Part shown: piece after piece, positions 34,459 to 43,124 of the stretch
Numbering within the stretch: position 1 is the stretch's first letter
How the letters are laid out: each line of letters opens with the position of its first letter
Source of the DNA: Yinghuangia soli
GTDB lineage: Bacteria > Actinomycetota > Actinomycetes > Streptomycetales > Streptomycetaceae
Assembly (NCBI RefSeq): GCF_021502675.1
Contig: NZ_JAKFHA010000044.1
Span: forward strand, 1 to 64,000
Direction: 5' to 3'
DNA length: 64,000 nucleotides
The notes under the pieces: generated by a model
Database searches by the model: none
Told to the model about the DNA's origin: nothing
Seen by the model: only the letters and a program-made list of their open reading frames with translations
Translations under genes and position numbers: made by a program

Positions 34459-37286
34459 ACAGCCAGGTCCTCTTCGACGGCCTCGTCAACGGCCTCGCCA
34501 TCGGCCTGATCGCCCAAGGCATCGTCCTGGTCTACCGGTCCACCCGCGTCATCAACTTCGCGGTCGGCAACCTCGGCGTCCTCGCGGCCGCCCTGCTGCC
34601 GCTCGTCTGCCTCAACTACGGCTGGCCGATCTGGGCGGCTCTGCCGGCCGCGCTCGTGGTCGGCACGCTGACCGGCACGCTGGTCGAACTGTCGGTGATC
34701 CGCCGCCTGTTCACGGCACCCCGGGTCACGGTCCTGATCGCGACGATCGGCGTTTCCCAGGCCGCCGTCGCCGTCGTGGCCGCCCTGCCCGACGTCCGCA
34801 ACGCGCTCAGCGCGCAGTACCCGGTCCCGGTCCAGGGGACCTGGTCGGTCGGCGGCGTCACCGTCACCGGGGCGCAGGCCTCCGTCCTGGTCGTCGTCCC
34901 GCTCGTGGCCGGCGCCCTCTCGCTGCTGCTCAACCGCACCACCGTGGGACGCGCGGTCACCGGCTCGGCGGACAACATGCCGCTGGCCCGGACCCTCGGC
35001 ATCAACCCGAAGCTGATCTCCACCCTGGTGTGGACCATCGCCGGACTGCTCTCCAGCCTCGCGATGATCCTCGTGTCCGGGCTGTCCGGGGGCGTCACCG
35101 CGGTCACCGACCTTGGCCCCGGCACCATGATCCGGGCGCTCGCCGCGGCGGTCGTCGCGGGCATGGTCTCGTTCCGCTGGTCGATGCTCGCAGGCGTCGC
35201 GATCGGCGTGCTCCAGGCGTACGTCCGCTTCGAGTACGTCACCGAGCCGGGCCTGGTCGACCTGCTGCTGCTCGGCGCCGTACTGGCCGCCGTATGGGCG
35301 TACGCCCGCCGCGACGACCGGGCCCGGTCCGAGACCGTGGCGTTCGGCCCGCGCGTCCGTGCGGTGCCGGAACACCTGCGGCGCATCTGGTGGGTGCGGC
35401 ATCTGGGCCTGCTCGCCGCGCTGCCGGTGGCCGCCGCCGCGGTGCTCCTCCCGCTGGTCGTCACGCAGTCGTCGCGGCACCTGCTGTACGCCACCGTCCT
35501 CGCGTACGCGATCTGCGCGTGCTCACTGACCGTGCTCACCGGCTGGTCCGGCCAACTCTCCCTCGGCCAGATGGGGTTCGCCGGACTCGGCGCGCTGACC
35601 GCGGCACTCCTGACGCGCGGCCTCACCATCGGGCTCGGCGGGGACACCCGGCTGATCGTCGAACCCCTGCCGTTCCCGGTCGCCATCCTGGCGGCCGCCG
35701 CGGGCACCGCGCTGCTCGCCGCGGTCATCGGGTTCGCCGCACTGCGGGTCGAAGGGATGCTGCTGGCGATCAGCACGTTCGCGCTCGGCACCGCCGCGGT
35801 CGGCTTCCTGTACCGGATGGACATCTTCGGCGCGGGCACCGGCGACTCGGTGGCGTTCCCCCGCGGCACGCTGTTCGGCCTGGACCTGTCTCGCGAACGC
35901 ACCTACTACTACGTGCTCCTGGCGGTTTTGGCCCTCGTGGTCGCGCTGCTGTCCCGGCTGCGGCGCACCGGCCCCGGGCGCCGCATGATCGCGGTGCGCG
36001 ACAACCCCGACGCGGCGGCCGCCGCCACCGTGCGGCCCGTCCGCACCAAGCTCGTCGCGTTCGCACTGTCCGGAGCCCTGGCCGGGCTCGGCGGCGGACT
36101 GCTCGCCGGCGCCGTCCAGTCCGTGCCGGTGACCGAGCGGTTCTTCCAGGTCGGCGACTCGCTGATGCTGGTCGCCATCGTGGTGATCGGCGGACTGGGC
36201 TCGGTATGGGGGCCGGTCCTCGGCTCGGTGTGGGTGATCGGGCTGCCGGCCTTCTTCCCCGGCAACGAACTGGTGCCGCTGTTCGCCTCCAGCCTCGGGC
36301 TGCTGGTCCTGCTGATGTACTTCCCCGGCGGGCTCGTGCAGATCGGGTACGCCCTGCGCGGCACCGTGCTGGACCTTGCCGAGCGGCGCCTGGGCGCGGC
36401 AGGGGCGGACGTCGCGGCAGCGCGCGTGCCCAGGCCGGCGCGGGCGCCTGCCACGGCCCGCGCCGAACGCCGGGAGCGTCCTGAACCCGCGTCGGGAAAG
36501 CCCGTGTTGGAGGTCCGCGACGTCACCGTGCGGTTCGGCGGGAACACCGCCGTCGACGGGGTGGGCATGCAGGTCCAGGCCGACGAGATCGTCGGCCTGA
36601 TCGGCACCAACGGCGCGGGCAAGTCGACGCTGCTCGGCGCGATCGGCGGCTTCGTCCCCGCGTCCGGGACCGTGGAACTGCTCGGACACGACGTCTCCGG
36701 CTGGTCGCCTGCCCGGCGAGCGGCCCTCGGCCTCGGGCGCACCTTCCAGGCCGCCCGGCTGTTCCCCGAACTCACCGTCCGCGAGACGGTCCTCGTCGCG
36801 CTCGAGGCACGCGGCCGGTCCGGACTGGCGGCCACGGCCGCCTTCCTGCCCGGCGCCGTGCGCGCCGAACGCCGGCGGCGCGCCGAAGCCGCCGACCTGA
36901 TCGACCTGGTCGGCCTCGGCCCGTACGCGGACCAGGCGGTGGCCGGCCTGTCGACCGGCACCCGGCGCATCGTCGAACTCGCCAACCTGCTCGCACTCGA
37001 CGCGCGGGTGCTGTGCCTCGACGAGCCCACCGCCGGCGTCGCGCAGCGCGAAACCGAGGCCCTCGGCCCGCTGCTGCTCCGGCTGCGGCGCGAACTCGGC
37101 GCGGCCATGGTGGTGATCGAGCACGACATGCCGTTCCTGATGTCCTTCAGCGACCGGCTCTACTGCCTCGAAGCCGGGCGCGTCATCGCCGAGGGAACAC
37201 CCGAACAGGTGCGCAGCGACCCGGCGGTCATCGCCGGCTACCTGGGCACGGACGACCGCGCCATCGACCGGTCGGGCGTGGTCTGA
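34455..37286 (+). CDS. LivH-LivM-LivG triple fusion of a branched-chain-type ABC importer
   Basis: A 943-residue protein that joins both permeases and one ATPase. Residues 1-290 are LivH-like (GLAIGLIAQGIVLVYRSTRV; ITGLINPK-type segment TLGINPKLISTLVW). About 300-630 are LivM-like (GWSGQLSLGQMGFAGLGA; IAVRDNPDAAAA). An Ala/Arg-rich linker follows, then from about 690 LivG-like ATPase with Walker A GTNGAGKST (717-725), signature LSTGTRR in place of LSGGQ, and VLCLDEPTAGVA. It starts inside the preceding stop codon. With the binding protein and the MFS-LivF fusion it makes a complete importer in three genes. Confidence 0.9.
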   Translation: MNSQVLFDGLVNGLAIGLIAQGIVLVYRSTRVINFAVGNLGVLAAALLPLVCLNYGWPIWAALPAALVVGTLTGTLVELSVIRRLFTAPRVTVLIATIGVSQAAVAVVAALPDVRNALSAQYPVPVQGTWSVGGVTVTGAQASVLVVVPLVAGALSLLLNRTTVGRAVTGSADNMPLARTLGINPKLISTLVWTIAGLLSSLAMILVSGLSGGVTAVTDLGPGTMIRALAAAVVAGMVSFRWSMLAGVAIGVLQAYVRFEYVTEPGLVDLLLLGAVLAAVWAYARRDDRARSETVAFGPRVRAVPEHLRRIWWVRHLGLLAALPVAAAAVLLPLVVTQSSRHLLYATVLAYAICACSLTVLTGWSGQLSLGQMGFAGLGALTAALLTRGLTIGLGGDTRLIVEPLPFPVAILAAAAGTALLAAVIGFAALRVEGMLLAISTFALGTAAVGFLYRMDIFGAGTGDSVAFPRGTLFGLDLSRERTYYYVLLAVLALVVALLSRLRRTGPGRRMIAVRDNPDAAAAATVRPVRTKLVAFALSGALAGLGGGLLAGAVQSVPVTERFFQVGDSLMLVAIVVIGGLGSVWGPVLGSVWVIGLPAFFPGNELVPLFASSLGLLVLLMYFPGGLVQIGYALRGTVLDLAERRLGAAGADVAAARVPRPARAPATARAERRERPEPASGKPVLEVRDVTVRFGGNTAVDGVGMQVQADEIVGLIGTNGAGKSTLLGAIGGFVPASGTVELLGHDVSGWSPARRAALGLGRTFQAARLFPELTVRETVLVALEARGRSGLAATAAFLPGAVRAERRRRAEAADLIDLVGLGPYADQAVAGLSTGTRRIVELANLLALDARVLCLDEPTAGVAQRETEALGPLLLRLRRELGAAMVVIEHDMPFLMSFSDRLYCLEAGRVIAEGTPEQVRSDPAVIAGYLGTDDRAIDRSGVV

Positions 37287-37399
37287 CAGCCCACCGCCCG
37301 CACGGGCCGCCCGACCATCCCGTACGCCCCGAACACCTGGGCATTCCCCGCAACCCGGGCATCCCGCGCCCGATTCCCCTGAGCACGGAGGGCAGAGCC

Positions 37400-38341
37400 A
37401 TGCCACTGGACCCACCGATCCGCGCCCTCGTCGACGCACTTGCCGCCGCCGGGGCGGCCGAACGCGAAGCCGCGGACCTCGACGAGCGACGGCGGATGTC
37501 CGCCGCCACGATGGTCCTTGCCTCCACCGGCCGCGGCCCGGGCGTCGTCGCCACCGAGCACCGCATCCCCGTGCACGGCGGCGAGATCGCCGTCCGCGTG
37601 CTGCGCCCAGCCGAACTGGATTCCCCGGCACCGGCGTTCTACTTCCTGCACGGCGGCGGCTGGGCGCTGGGCAACCTCGACACCGGCGAGGTCGAGTGCG
37701 GGCCGATGGCGGCCATGGTGCCCTGCGTCGTGGTGTCCGCGGACTACCGGCTTGCGCCGGAACACCCGTTCCCCACGCCGCTGGAGGACTGCATCGCGGG
37801 CTACCGCTGGCTGCACGAGAACGCCGCCGAGCTGGGCATCGACCCGGCCAGGGTCGCGGTCGGCGGCGCCAGCGCGGGCGGGAACCTGGCCGCCGCGCTG
37901 TGCCTCGCGGCACGCGATCGGGGCCTGCCTGCCCCGTGCCTCCAACTCCTCGACGTCCCCGCGCTCGATCTGACCCCGCTGCCGGTCGCCGAAGACGAGC
38001 CGTCCGACGGCCTCACCGCGAGCGCCGTCAACGAGTACGCCGCCTGGTACCTGGGCGAGCACGGCGACCCGAAGGACCCGCTGGCCTCGCCGCTGCACGC
38101 CCCCGACCTGAGCGGCCTGCCGCCCGTCGTCCTCACCGTCGCCGAACTGGACGTGCTGTGCGACCAGGGGGAGCGGTACCTGGCCCGGTTGCACGAAGCG
38201 GGCGTCCCCGGCGCTGCGTTCCGGGTGTCCGCGCACGGGCACGGGACGTGGATCATCCCGATCACGGCGACGTTCACCCTCGTCCGCGAGGTGCGCGCCG
38301 CAGCGCTGCGGCACGCGTTCGCGGGGTCGCTCGCGCCCTGA
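37400..38341 (+). CDS. alpha/beta hydrolase of the HSL (lipase-like) family
   Basis: A 313-residue cytoplasmic esterase. The oxyanion motif is FLHGGGWALG, the nucleophile VGGASAGGNLAAAL, the acid likely VAELDVLCDQ and the histidine SAHGHGTW. A GGAGG site precedes the ATG. It lies 113 bases after the transporter fusion in the same direction, so it probably belongs to the island and may hydrolyse ester groups on the imported compound. Confidence 0.86.
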   Translation: MPLDPPIRALVDALAAAGAAEREAADLDERRRMSAATMVLASTGRGPGVVATEHRIPVHGGEIAVRVLRPAELDSPAPAFYFLHGGGWALGNLDTGEVECGPMAAMVPCVVVSADYRLAPEHPFPTPLEDCIAGYRWLHENAAELGIDPARVAVGGASAGGNLAAALCLAARDRGLPAPCLQLLDVPALDLTPLPVAEDEPSDGLTASAVNEYAAWYLGEHGDPKDPLASPLHAPDLSGLPPVVLTVAELDVLCDQGERYLARLHEAGVPGAAFRVSAHGHGTWIIPITATFTLVREVRAAALRHAFAGSLAP

Positions 38342-38415
38342 CCTGCCGCCCGCGTCCGGGCCGCACCCCCGTGGCGGCCCGGACGCGCGTACCACCCCGG
38401 ACCCGCATCCCGGAA

Positions 38416-38434
38416 CCGGAACTCTCTATTCCGG
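38416..38434. promoter_or_regulatory. inverted repeat upstream of the CocE-type hydrolase
   Basis: CCGGAA (38416-38421) and TTCCGG (38429-38434) with a seven-base spacer, about 65 bases before the start codon of the secreted hydrolase. It could be an operator. Its half-site resembles the TTCCG halves at 19205-21419, but the spacing differs. Confidence 0.35.
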
Positions 38435-38499
38435 ATGTGCCGGCAAGACGCACCACCCAGCCCTTGTCCCGCCCTGTCTCGCGACCCTGGGAGGTCACG

Positions 38500-40500
38500 G
38501 TGCTCCACCAGTTGCTCCACCCCGCCCGTACCGGACGAACCGGAAGACGGCGCAGCCCGTTCGGCCGCCTGCGCAGGCGGATCGGCGCCCTCCTGGCCGG
38601 CGTCCTCGTCGCGACCACCGCCCTCGCCGGGTCGGGCCCGGCCGCCACCGCGTCGCCCCCGGCCGCCAGCCCGGTGGCCTACGGGATCAGCGCGCAGAAG
38701 GGCGTGGCCGTCACCATGGCCGACGGCACCGTGCTGCGCGCGGACATCTACACACCCGCGCTCCCCGGCACCACCACCGCGGCGCCCGGGCCGTTCCCGG
38801 TGCTGCTGAACCAGACCCCGTACGGGCGCGGCCTCAAGCAGGCCGAACTGGCGTACTTCGTCCAGCGCGGCTACATCGCGGTCGCCGTCGACGTCCGCGG
38901 CACCGGTTCGTCCACCGGATCCTGGTCGCCGTTCGCGCCGATCGAGGCGCAGGACGGCGCGGCGCTGGTCGACTGGGCGGCGGCCCTCCCGTCCGCGGAC
39001 GGCGGCGTCGGCCTGTACGGCGACTCGTACACCGGCATCAACCAGATCACCACCGCGGGTGCGGTCGGCCCCGGCTCGCCGCTCAAGGCCATCTTCCCGG
39101 TCGTCGCCGGCAACGACCTGTACCGCGAGCTGGTGACGATGGGCGGGCTGCCGAACGCCGAGTTCATGCCGTTCTGGCTGCTCTACACCGGGCTCGGCAA
39201 CCTGACCAACCCGATCACCGACGCGCTCAACGGCGGCTCGCCGCAGAACATCCTCGACACGCTCGCGCTCGAACTGCAGCACATCAACGGAATCGCCACG
39301 GCCAACCTGCCCATCCTCAACGGCCTGATGACCGGCGGCGAGCACTCCTACGACGGCGCCTTCTGGCAGGCCCGCCGCCCCGCCGACCAGCTCGCGAACG
39401 TGGTCGCCAACGGCGTACCGGCCTTCCTCGTCGGCGGCTGGTTCGACCTGTTCCAGCGCGGTGCCCTGATGAACTACTCGGGCCTGCAGAACGCGTGGGC
39501 CGGCCGTCCGGTCGGCGCCCCCATGGTGGCGGGCCAGCAGGTCACCGACCGCTACCAGCTCCTGATGGGCCCGTGGTACCACGACCCGCGCCAGGACCCC
39601 GCCTTCGACCTGTCGGCTCTGCAACTGCGCTGGTACGACCGCTGGCTGAAGGGCATGGACACCGGCATCACCGGCACCGCCAACCCGCTGCACGTCAAGG
39701 AACTGGGCTCGAACCGCTGGCTCGACACCCGGAACTACCCGTTCACCGAGGCGACCGCGTCGCGCCTCTACTTCGACAAGGGCCGCACCGGCACGGCCGG
39801 CTCCTCGGCGAACGACGGCCTGCTGACCCCGACCCCGCCCACCTCCGGCGGCTCCGAGTTCATCACCTGGACGGCGTCGAACAACCCGTGCACACGCTCG
39901 TCCACGCAGTGGTTCGGCGGCTTCCTCCGCAACCCGGCGTGCGACGACTCGAACCTCGCCCGGGAGAGCGGACCCAACGCACTCGTCTACACGACCGACC
40001 CGGTGACCGAGACCACGGTCCTCGCCGGCCCGATCGGCGCCACCCTGTACGCGTCCGCCAACACCAACGAGACCCAGTTCGTCGCGACCATCACCGACGT
40101 CGGCCCCGACGGCTCCTCCGTCCCGCTCAGCACCGGCGCCCTGGTCGGCACCCACCGCGCGGTCGACCCCGCGCGCAGCTGGTACGCCCCGGACGGGTCG
40201 CTCCTGATGCCGTACCACCCCTCCACCCAGGCGTCCGCGACCCCGGTCCCCGCCTTCCAGACCACCCGCTACGACCTGGAGGTCTTCCCGACCTTCGCGT
40301 CCCTCGCCCCGGGCCACCGCCTCCGCGTCGTCATCACCACGGCGGACACGCCCCACCTGTCGGCCACCACACCCCAGACGTTCAAGCTCCTCGCCGGCGT
40401 CTACCAGCTCAAGTCGGGGCCGGGCACCCCGTCCTCGATCACCGTCCCCCTGGCCCCGGCCGCCAATTTCGGCACTCCCTGCACCAGCGTCTGCCCGTGA
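38500..40500 (+). CDS. secreted CocE/NonD family hydrolase
   Basis: A 666-residue X-Pro dipeptidyl-peptidase/cocaine-esterase type serine hydrolase. GTG 38500 follows GGGAGG. The signal peptide (about residues 1-50: basic stretch, LLAGVLVATTALAGSG, ATASP) implies export. Motifs: LNQTPYGRGLKQ, VAVDVRGTGSSTGSW, nucleophile GLYGDSYTG, then GGWFDLF and the histidine region LMGPWYHDP. The jelly-roll C-terminal domain is visible as RYDLEVFPTFASLAPGHRLR. It probably cleaves esters or N-terminal prolyl peptides outside the cell. Confidence 0.88.
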   Translation: MLHQLLHPARTGRTGRRRSPFGRLRRRIGALLAGVLVATTALAGSGPAATASPPAASPVAYGISAQKGVAVTMADGTVLRADIYTPALPGTTTAAPGPFPVLLNQTPYGRGLKQAELAYFVQRGYIAVAVDVRGTGSSTGSWSPFAPIEAQDGAALVDWAAALPSADGGVGLYGDSYTGINQITTAGAVGPGSPLKAIFPVVAGNDLYRELVTMGGLPNAEFMPFWLLYTGLGNLTNPITDALNGGSPQNILDTLALELQHINGIATANLPILNGLMTGGEHSYDGAFWQARRPADQLANVVANGVPAFLVGGWFDLFQRGALMNYSGLQNAWAGRPVGAPMVAGQQVTDRYQLLMGPWYHDPRQDPAFDLSALQLRWYDRWLKGMDTGITGTANPLHVKELGSNRWLDTRNYPFTEATASRLYFDKGRTGTAGSSANDGLLTPTPPTSGGSEFITWTASNNPCTRSSTQWFGGFLRNPACDDSNLARESGPNALVYTTDPVTETTVLAGPIGATLYASANTNETQFVATITDVGPDGSSVPLSTGALVGTHRAVDPARSWYAPDGSLLMPYHPSTQASATPVPAFQTTRYDLEVFPTFASLAPGHRLRVVITTADTPHLSATTPQTFKLLAGVYQLKSGPGTPSSITVPLAPAANFGTPCTSVCP

Positions 40501-40516
40501 CACCGGCACCCTGACC

Positions 40517-40555
40517 GCTGCGGCCGCCCCGGACCACCCCCGGGGCGGCCGCAGC
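40517..40555 (+). terminator. strong terminator after the CocE-type gene
   Basis: A 16-base perfect stem: the left arm at 40517-40532 starts GCTGCGGCCGCC, the right arm is at 40540-40555, with a seven-base loop (ACCACCC). It lies 16 bases after the stop codon. Confidence 0.78.
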
Positions 40556-40651
40556 CCATGCCCCGCGCTCGCCCGGCCGTGAGGATGTCAGATCCGCCGC
40601 CCAGCGCCAGAATGGTGCTAATTGTCACTTTTTGTCAGATCGGAGACGGCG

Positions 40652-41023
40652 ATGGCGGATCTCAAGTTCGAGCAGAAGCGCCCGATGTCACGCCTCGAGG
40701 CGGCGGATCAGCTCATGGCGTTCGCCGAGGCACTGCGCGAGGGCGGGGAAACCGACGTCGACCTCGGCTCCGGGACGCTCAGCCTGCGCATCCCCGACGA
40801 CCTGCGCAGCGAGATCGAGATCGAGGTAGGCGACGGGGAGATCGAACTGGAGATCGAGTTCAAGTGGCCCATCCGGCGCACCCCCGCAGCGCCGTCGCCG
40901 ACCCCGAGCAGCACCAAGGAAACCCCGGCAAGGCGCAAGCGCACCCCCGCCAAGCCCGAGCGCAGCACCCCCGGCACCGGCCGGAAGACGAACACGAAGC
41001 GCTCCGCCACAAGAAAGTCCTGA
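40652..41023 (+). CDS. amphi-Trp domain-containing protein
   Basis: A 123-residue protein. Residues 1-75 match the amphi-Trp domain (LKFEQKRPMSRLEAADQLMA, FAEALREGG, LSLRIPDDLRSEIEIEVGDG, EIELEIEFKW), a small bacterial and haloarchaeal domain of unknown role. A basic Lys/Arg/Thr/Pro tail resembles histone-like tails and may bind nucleic acid. A GGAG site precedes the ATG, and two TTGTCA hexamers lie in the preceding 35 bases. Confidence 0.8.
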   Translation: MADLKFEQKRPMSRLEAADQLMAFAEALREGGETDVDLGSGTLSLRIPDDLRSEIEIEVGDGEIELEIEFKWPIRRTPAAPSPTPSSTKETPARRKRTPAKPERSTPGTGRKTNTKRSATRKS

Positions 41024-41065
41024 GCCTTCTCGGGCGACCTCGGCTCGCCGGCCGAATGCGGCGGA

Positions 41066-41272
41066 TCAGGGGCCGGGTGCCACGGCCGCCGTGAGGATCT
41101 GGCGTGTCGCCGCCGAGGCGCGTGATCCCGGAACCGCGAGGGAGCCCGCCGCCTCGGCGTCCTCGACCAAGAGCGCGGCGGCCAGGCCTGAATCGGTACG
41201 CACGTGCGTACGGCTGCCGTGCAGCACCGCGGTGAGTCTGCGCCGCGCCTCGGCCCGGAGTTGCCGGCCGGC
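41066..41272 (-). other. open in-frame extension after a TetR stop codon
   Basis: Directly after the TGA of the TetR gene (41273) the same frame stays open for 68 codons with protein-like composition (LRAEARRRLTAVLHGSRTHV, GLAAALLVEDAEAAGSLAVP). It could be an eroded C-terminus or chance openness in GC-rich DNA. The region 41024-41272 holds nothing else I can support. Confidence 0.25.
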
Positions 41273-41965
41273 TCACGAAGCGCGCAGCAGGCCTGTCAGT
41301 ACTCCCGTCACGATGCGTGTGAACAGGGCGTCCACTGACTCCGAGTCGGTACCCGTGGAGGCGAACGCAGCTGCCAGGTGGGGGTGTTCGCCGTCGGAGG
41401 CGACGTGGGTCAGGTATGCGGCCTGGGCCTGCTGCCACTCCGGGATCCCCTGGCCGGCCTGGGCCTGGGTGATCTCGGTGCGGGTGAGTGCCGAGACGAC
41501 GGCGCTCAGTACGGCGATGGCTTCGAGTTTGTCGCGGGTGGGCACGTCCAGGTCGGCGACGGCGCCGAGGGCGTGTTCGAGGTACGCGACGGTGTTCGGC
41601 CCGAGCGGCGTGCGTGTCGCCGTGGCGTCGAGGAGCCAGGGGTGCGCCAGCGTCACGCGCCTGGACTCGCGGGCCAGGGCCAGCAAGTCGGCGAGCCAGT
41701 CGCCGGTGCGCGCCGGGTACCGGATCTCGGCGTGGGCGCGGTCGACCATGAGTTCGACGAGCTCTTCGCGCGTGGTGACGTACCGGTAGAGCGATGCGGG
41801 CCCCGCGCCGAGGGCATCCGCGACCGCGCGCATCGTGACGGCGGCCAGCCCCTGGGCATCGGCGAGGGCGACGCCGGCCGAGGCGAGGGCGTCGCGGTCG
41901 TAGCCGGGGGCCGGTCCGCGCGAGGCGCGTTCGGGGCGGAGCCAGATGCTGTCGGCGGCGGGCAC
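41273..41965 (-). CDS. TetR/AcrR family regulator
   Basis: A 230-residue repressor: DRDALASAGVALADAQGLAA, VTMRAVADALGAGPASLYRY and VTTREELVELMVDRA, then a TetR_C ligand domain. GTG 41965 has a GAGGAAGG site. It is divergent from an alpha/beta hydrolase gene with two related operators between. TetR/hydrolase divergent pairs usually detoxify or degrade the inducer. Confidence 0.88.
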   Translation of the reverse strand: MPAADSIWLRPERASRGPAPGYDRDALASAGVALADAQGLAAVTMRAVADALGAGPASLYRYVTTREELVELMVDRAHAEIRYPARTGDWLADLLALARESRRVTLAHPWLLDATATRTPLGPNTVAYLEHALGAVADLDVPTRDKLEAIAVLSAVVSALTRTEITQAQAGQGIPEWQQAQAAYLTHVASDGEHPHLAAAFASTGTDSESVDALFTRIVTGVLTGLLRAS

Positions 41966-41981
41966 GACTGCCTTCCTCTTT

Positions 41982-42040
41982 CTGCGAACGATGTATGCAG
42001 TAGGCTATCGGGAAGTAACTGCGAACGCTGATCGCAGTTA
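41982..42040. promoter_or_regulatory. duplicated TetR operator
   Basis: CTGCGAACGATGTATGCAGT (41982-42001) and the stronger TAACTGCGA/TCGCAGTTA inverted repeat (42016-42024 and 42032-42040, seven-base spacer). Both contain CTGCGAACG followed by a GCAGT half, so two copies of one operator flank the divergent promoters. Confidence 0.68.
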
Positions 42041-42061
42041 TTGAGAGGAAGGGAGACCACC

Positions 42062-43000
42062 ATGACCACGGACGCCCTCGCCCGGACCCCGCGCGTGTGG
42101 ACCGCGACGCAGTACGCCCGAAACGGGGGTGTCGACATCGCGTACGACCGCCTCGAGGGCTCGCACGGCGAGCCGCTCCTCCTCGTCATGGGCCTGGCGA
42201 CCGCCCGCTTCTGGTGGCCCGCGGGCCTGTGCGACGCGTTCGCGGACGCGGGCTTCGAGGTCGCGCGCTACGACCAGCGCGATGCCGGCGAGTCGACGCG
42301 GCTGCCGGAGACGAAGACCGGCAACCCGTTCAAGGCCCTGTTCGGCAAGCGCGGGGAGGCGTACACGTCCGAGGACATGACCGACGACGCCATCGCCGTG
42401 ATGGACGAGCTGGGCTGGGAGAAGGCCCATGTCTTCGGGCACTCGATGGGCGGCCTCATCGCCCAGCGCACCGCACTGCGGCACCCCGACCGGGTGCTGA
42501 GCGTCACGTCCTCGGCGGCGCTGCCCAGTGACGTCGCCGGGCTTGGCGTGCTGCGCTACCTGCGTTTCGGCCTGCTGGCCAAGCTCGCACGCACCAAGTT
42601 CCCCGAGGGGCGCGAGGGCGATATCGAGGCGTCACTCGCGGTGTGGCGCGGGATCGCCTCCCCGGGCTACCCGTTCGACGAGGAGGCGGCCCGCGCGTGG
42701 GTCGAGGCCGAGGTCGACAGCGGGCCGCGCGACAAGAAGGCGCAGAGCCGGCAGATCGGCGCGCAGTGGCACGGCGCCAAACTGGCGGAACTGCGGCACC
42801 CGACCCTGGTGTTGCACGGCGAAGACGACCCGATCCTCAAGGTGCGGGCCGCTCACGCCACCGCGAAGGCGGTACGCGGCGCCCGCCTCGTCACCTTCCC
42901 CGGTGTCGGCCACGACCTGCCTGCCGCGCTGTGGAGCGGAGTGGCCGCGGAGGTCGCAGGCGTGGCCGGACTCGCGTCCGACCGCGGAGCGGGCCGCTGA
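42062..43000 (+). CDS. alpha/beta hydrolase
   Basis: A 312-residue alpha/beta hydrolase: LLLVMGLATARFWWPAGLCD, YDQRDAGESTRLP, nucleophile VFGHSMGGLIAQRTAL, acid in LVLHGEDDPILK and histidine PGVGHDLPAALW. An AAGGGAG site precedes the ATG. It is related to epoxide hydrolase/aclacinomycin methylesterase-type enzymes. It is probably induced through the adjacent TetR repressor when its substrate is present. Confidence 0.87.
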   Translation: MTTDALARTPRVWTATQYARNGGVDIAYDRLEGSHGEPLLLVMGLATARFWWPAGLCDAFADAGFEVARYDQRDAGESTRLPETKTGNPFKALFGKRGEAYTSEDMTDDAIAVMDELGWEKAHVFGHSMGGLIAQRTALRHPDRVLSVTSSAALPSDVAGLGVLRYLRFGLLAKLARTKFPEGREGDIEASLAVWRGIASPGYPFDEEAARAWVEAEVDSGPRDKKAQSRQIGAQWHGAKLAELRHPTLVLHGEDDPILKVRAAHATAKAVRGARLVTFPGVGHDLPAALWSGVAAEVAGVAGLASDRGAGR

Positions 43001-43036
43001 ACTGCCGGTCTCTGCTTGGGCTTGCGACAAGACGGT

Positions 43037-43114
43037 GGTCCCGCCGCCGCTTCCGGGGCGGGCGACGGGACCGGGTGGAGCTTCAGGCGTCCCCTCCCGG
43101 GGGTGTCCCGGGAG
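43037..43114. terminator. two terminator hairpins between convergent genes
   Basis: GGTCCCG/CGGGACC (43037-43043, 43066-43072) and CTCCCGG/CCGGGAG (43094-43100, 43108-43114) lie between the stop codons at 43000 and 43125. Each can serve one direction. Confidence 0.6.
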
Positions 43115-43124
43115 CGGTGGTGCT

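Noticed and set aside
35523-37913. Large minus-strand frame over the LivHMG fusion
   Set aside because: Shadow of a recognised transporter; no motif.
37801-40509. 902-codon minus-strand frame over the hydrolase genes
   Set aside because: Shadow of HSL and CocE-type hydrolases with clear motifs.
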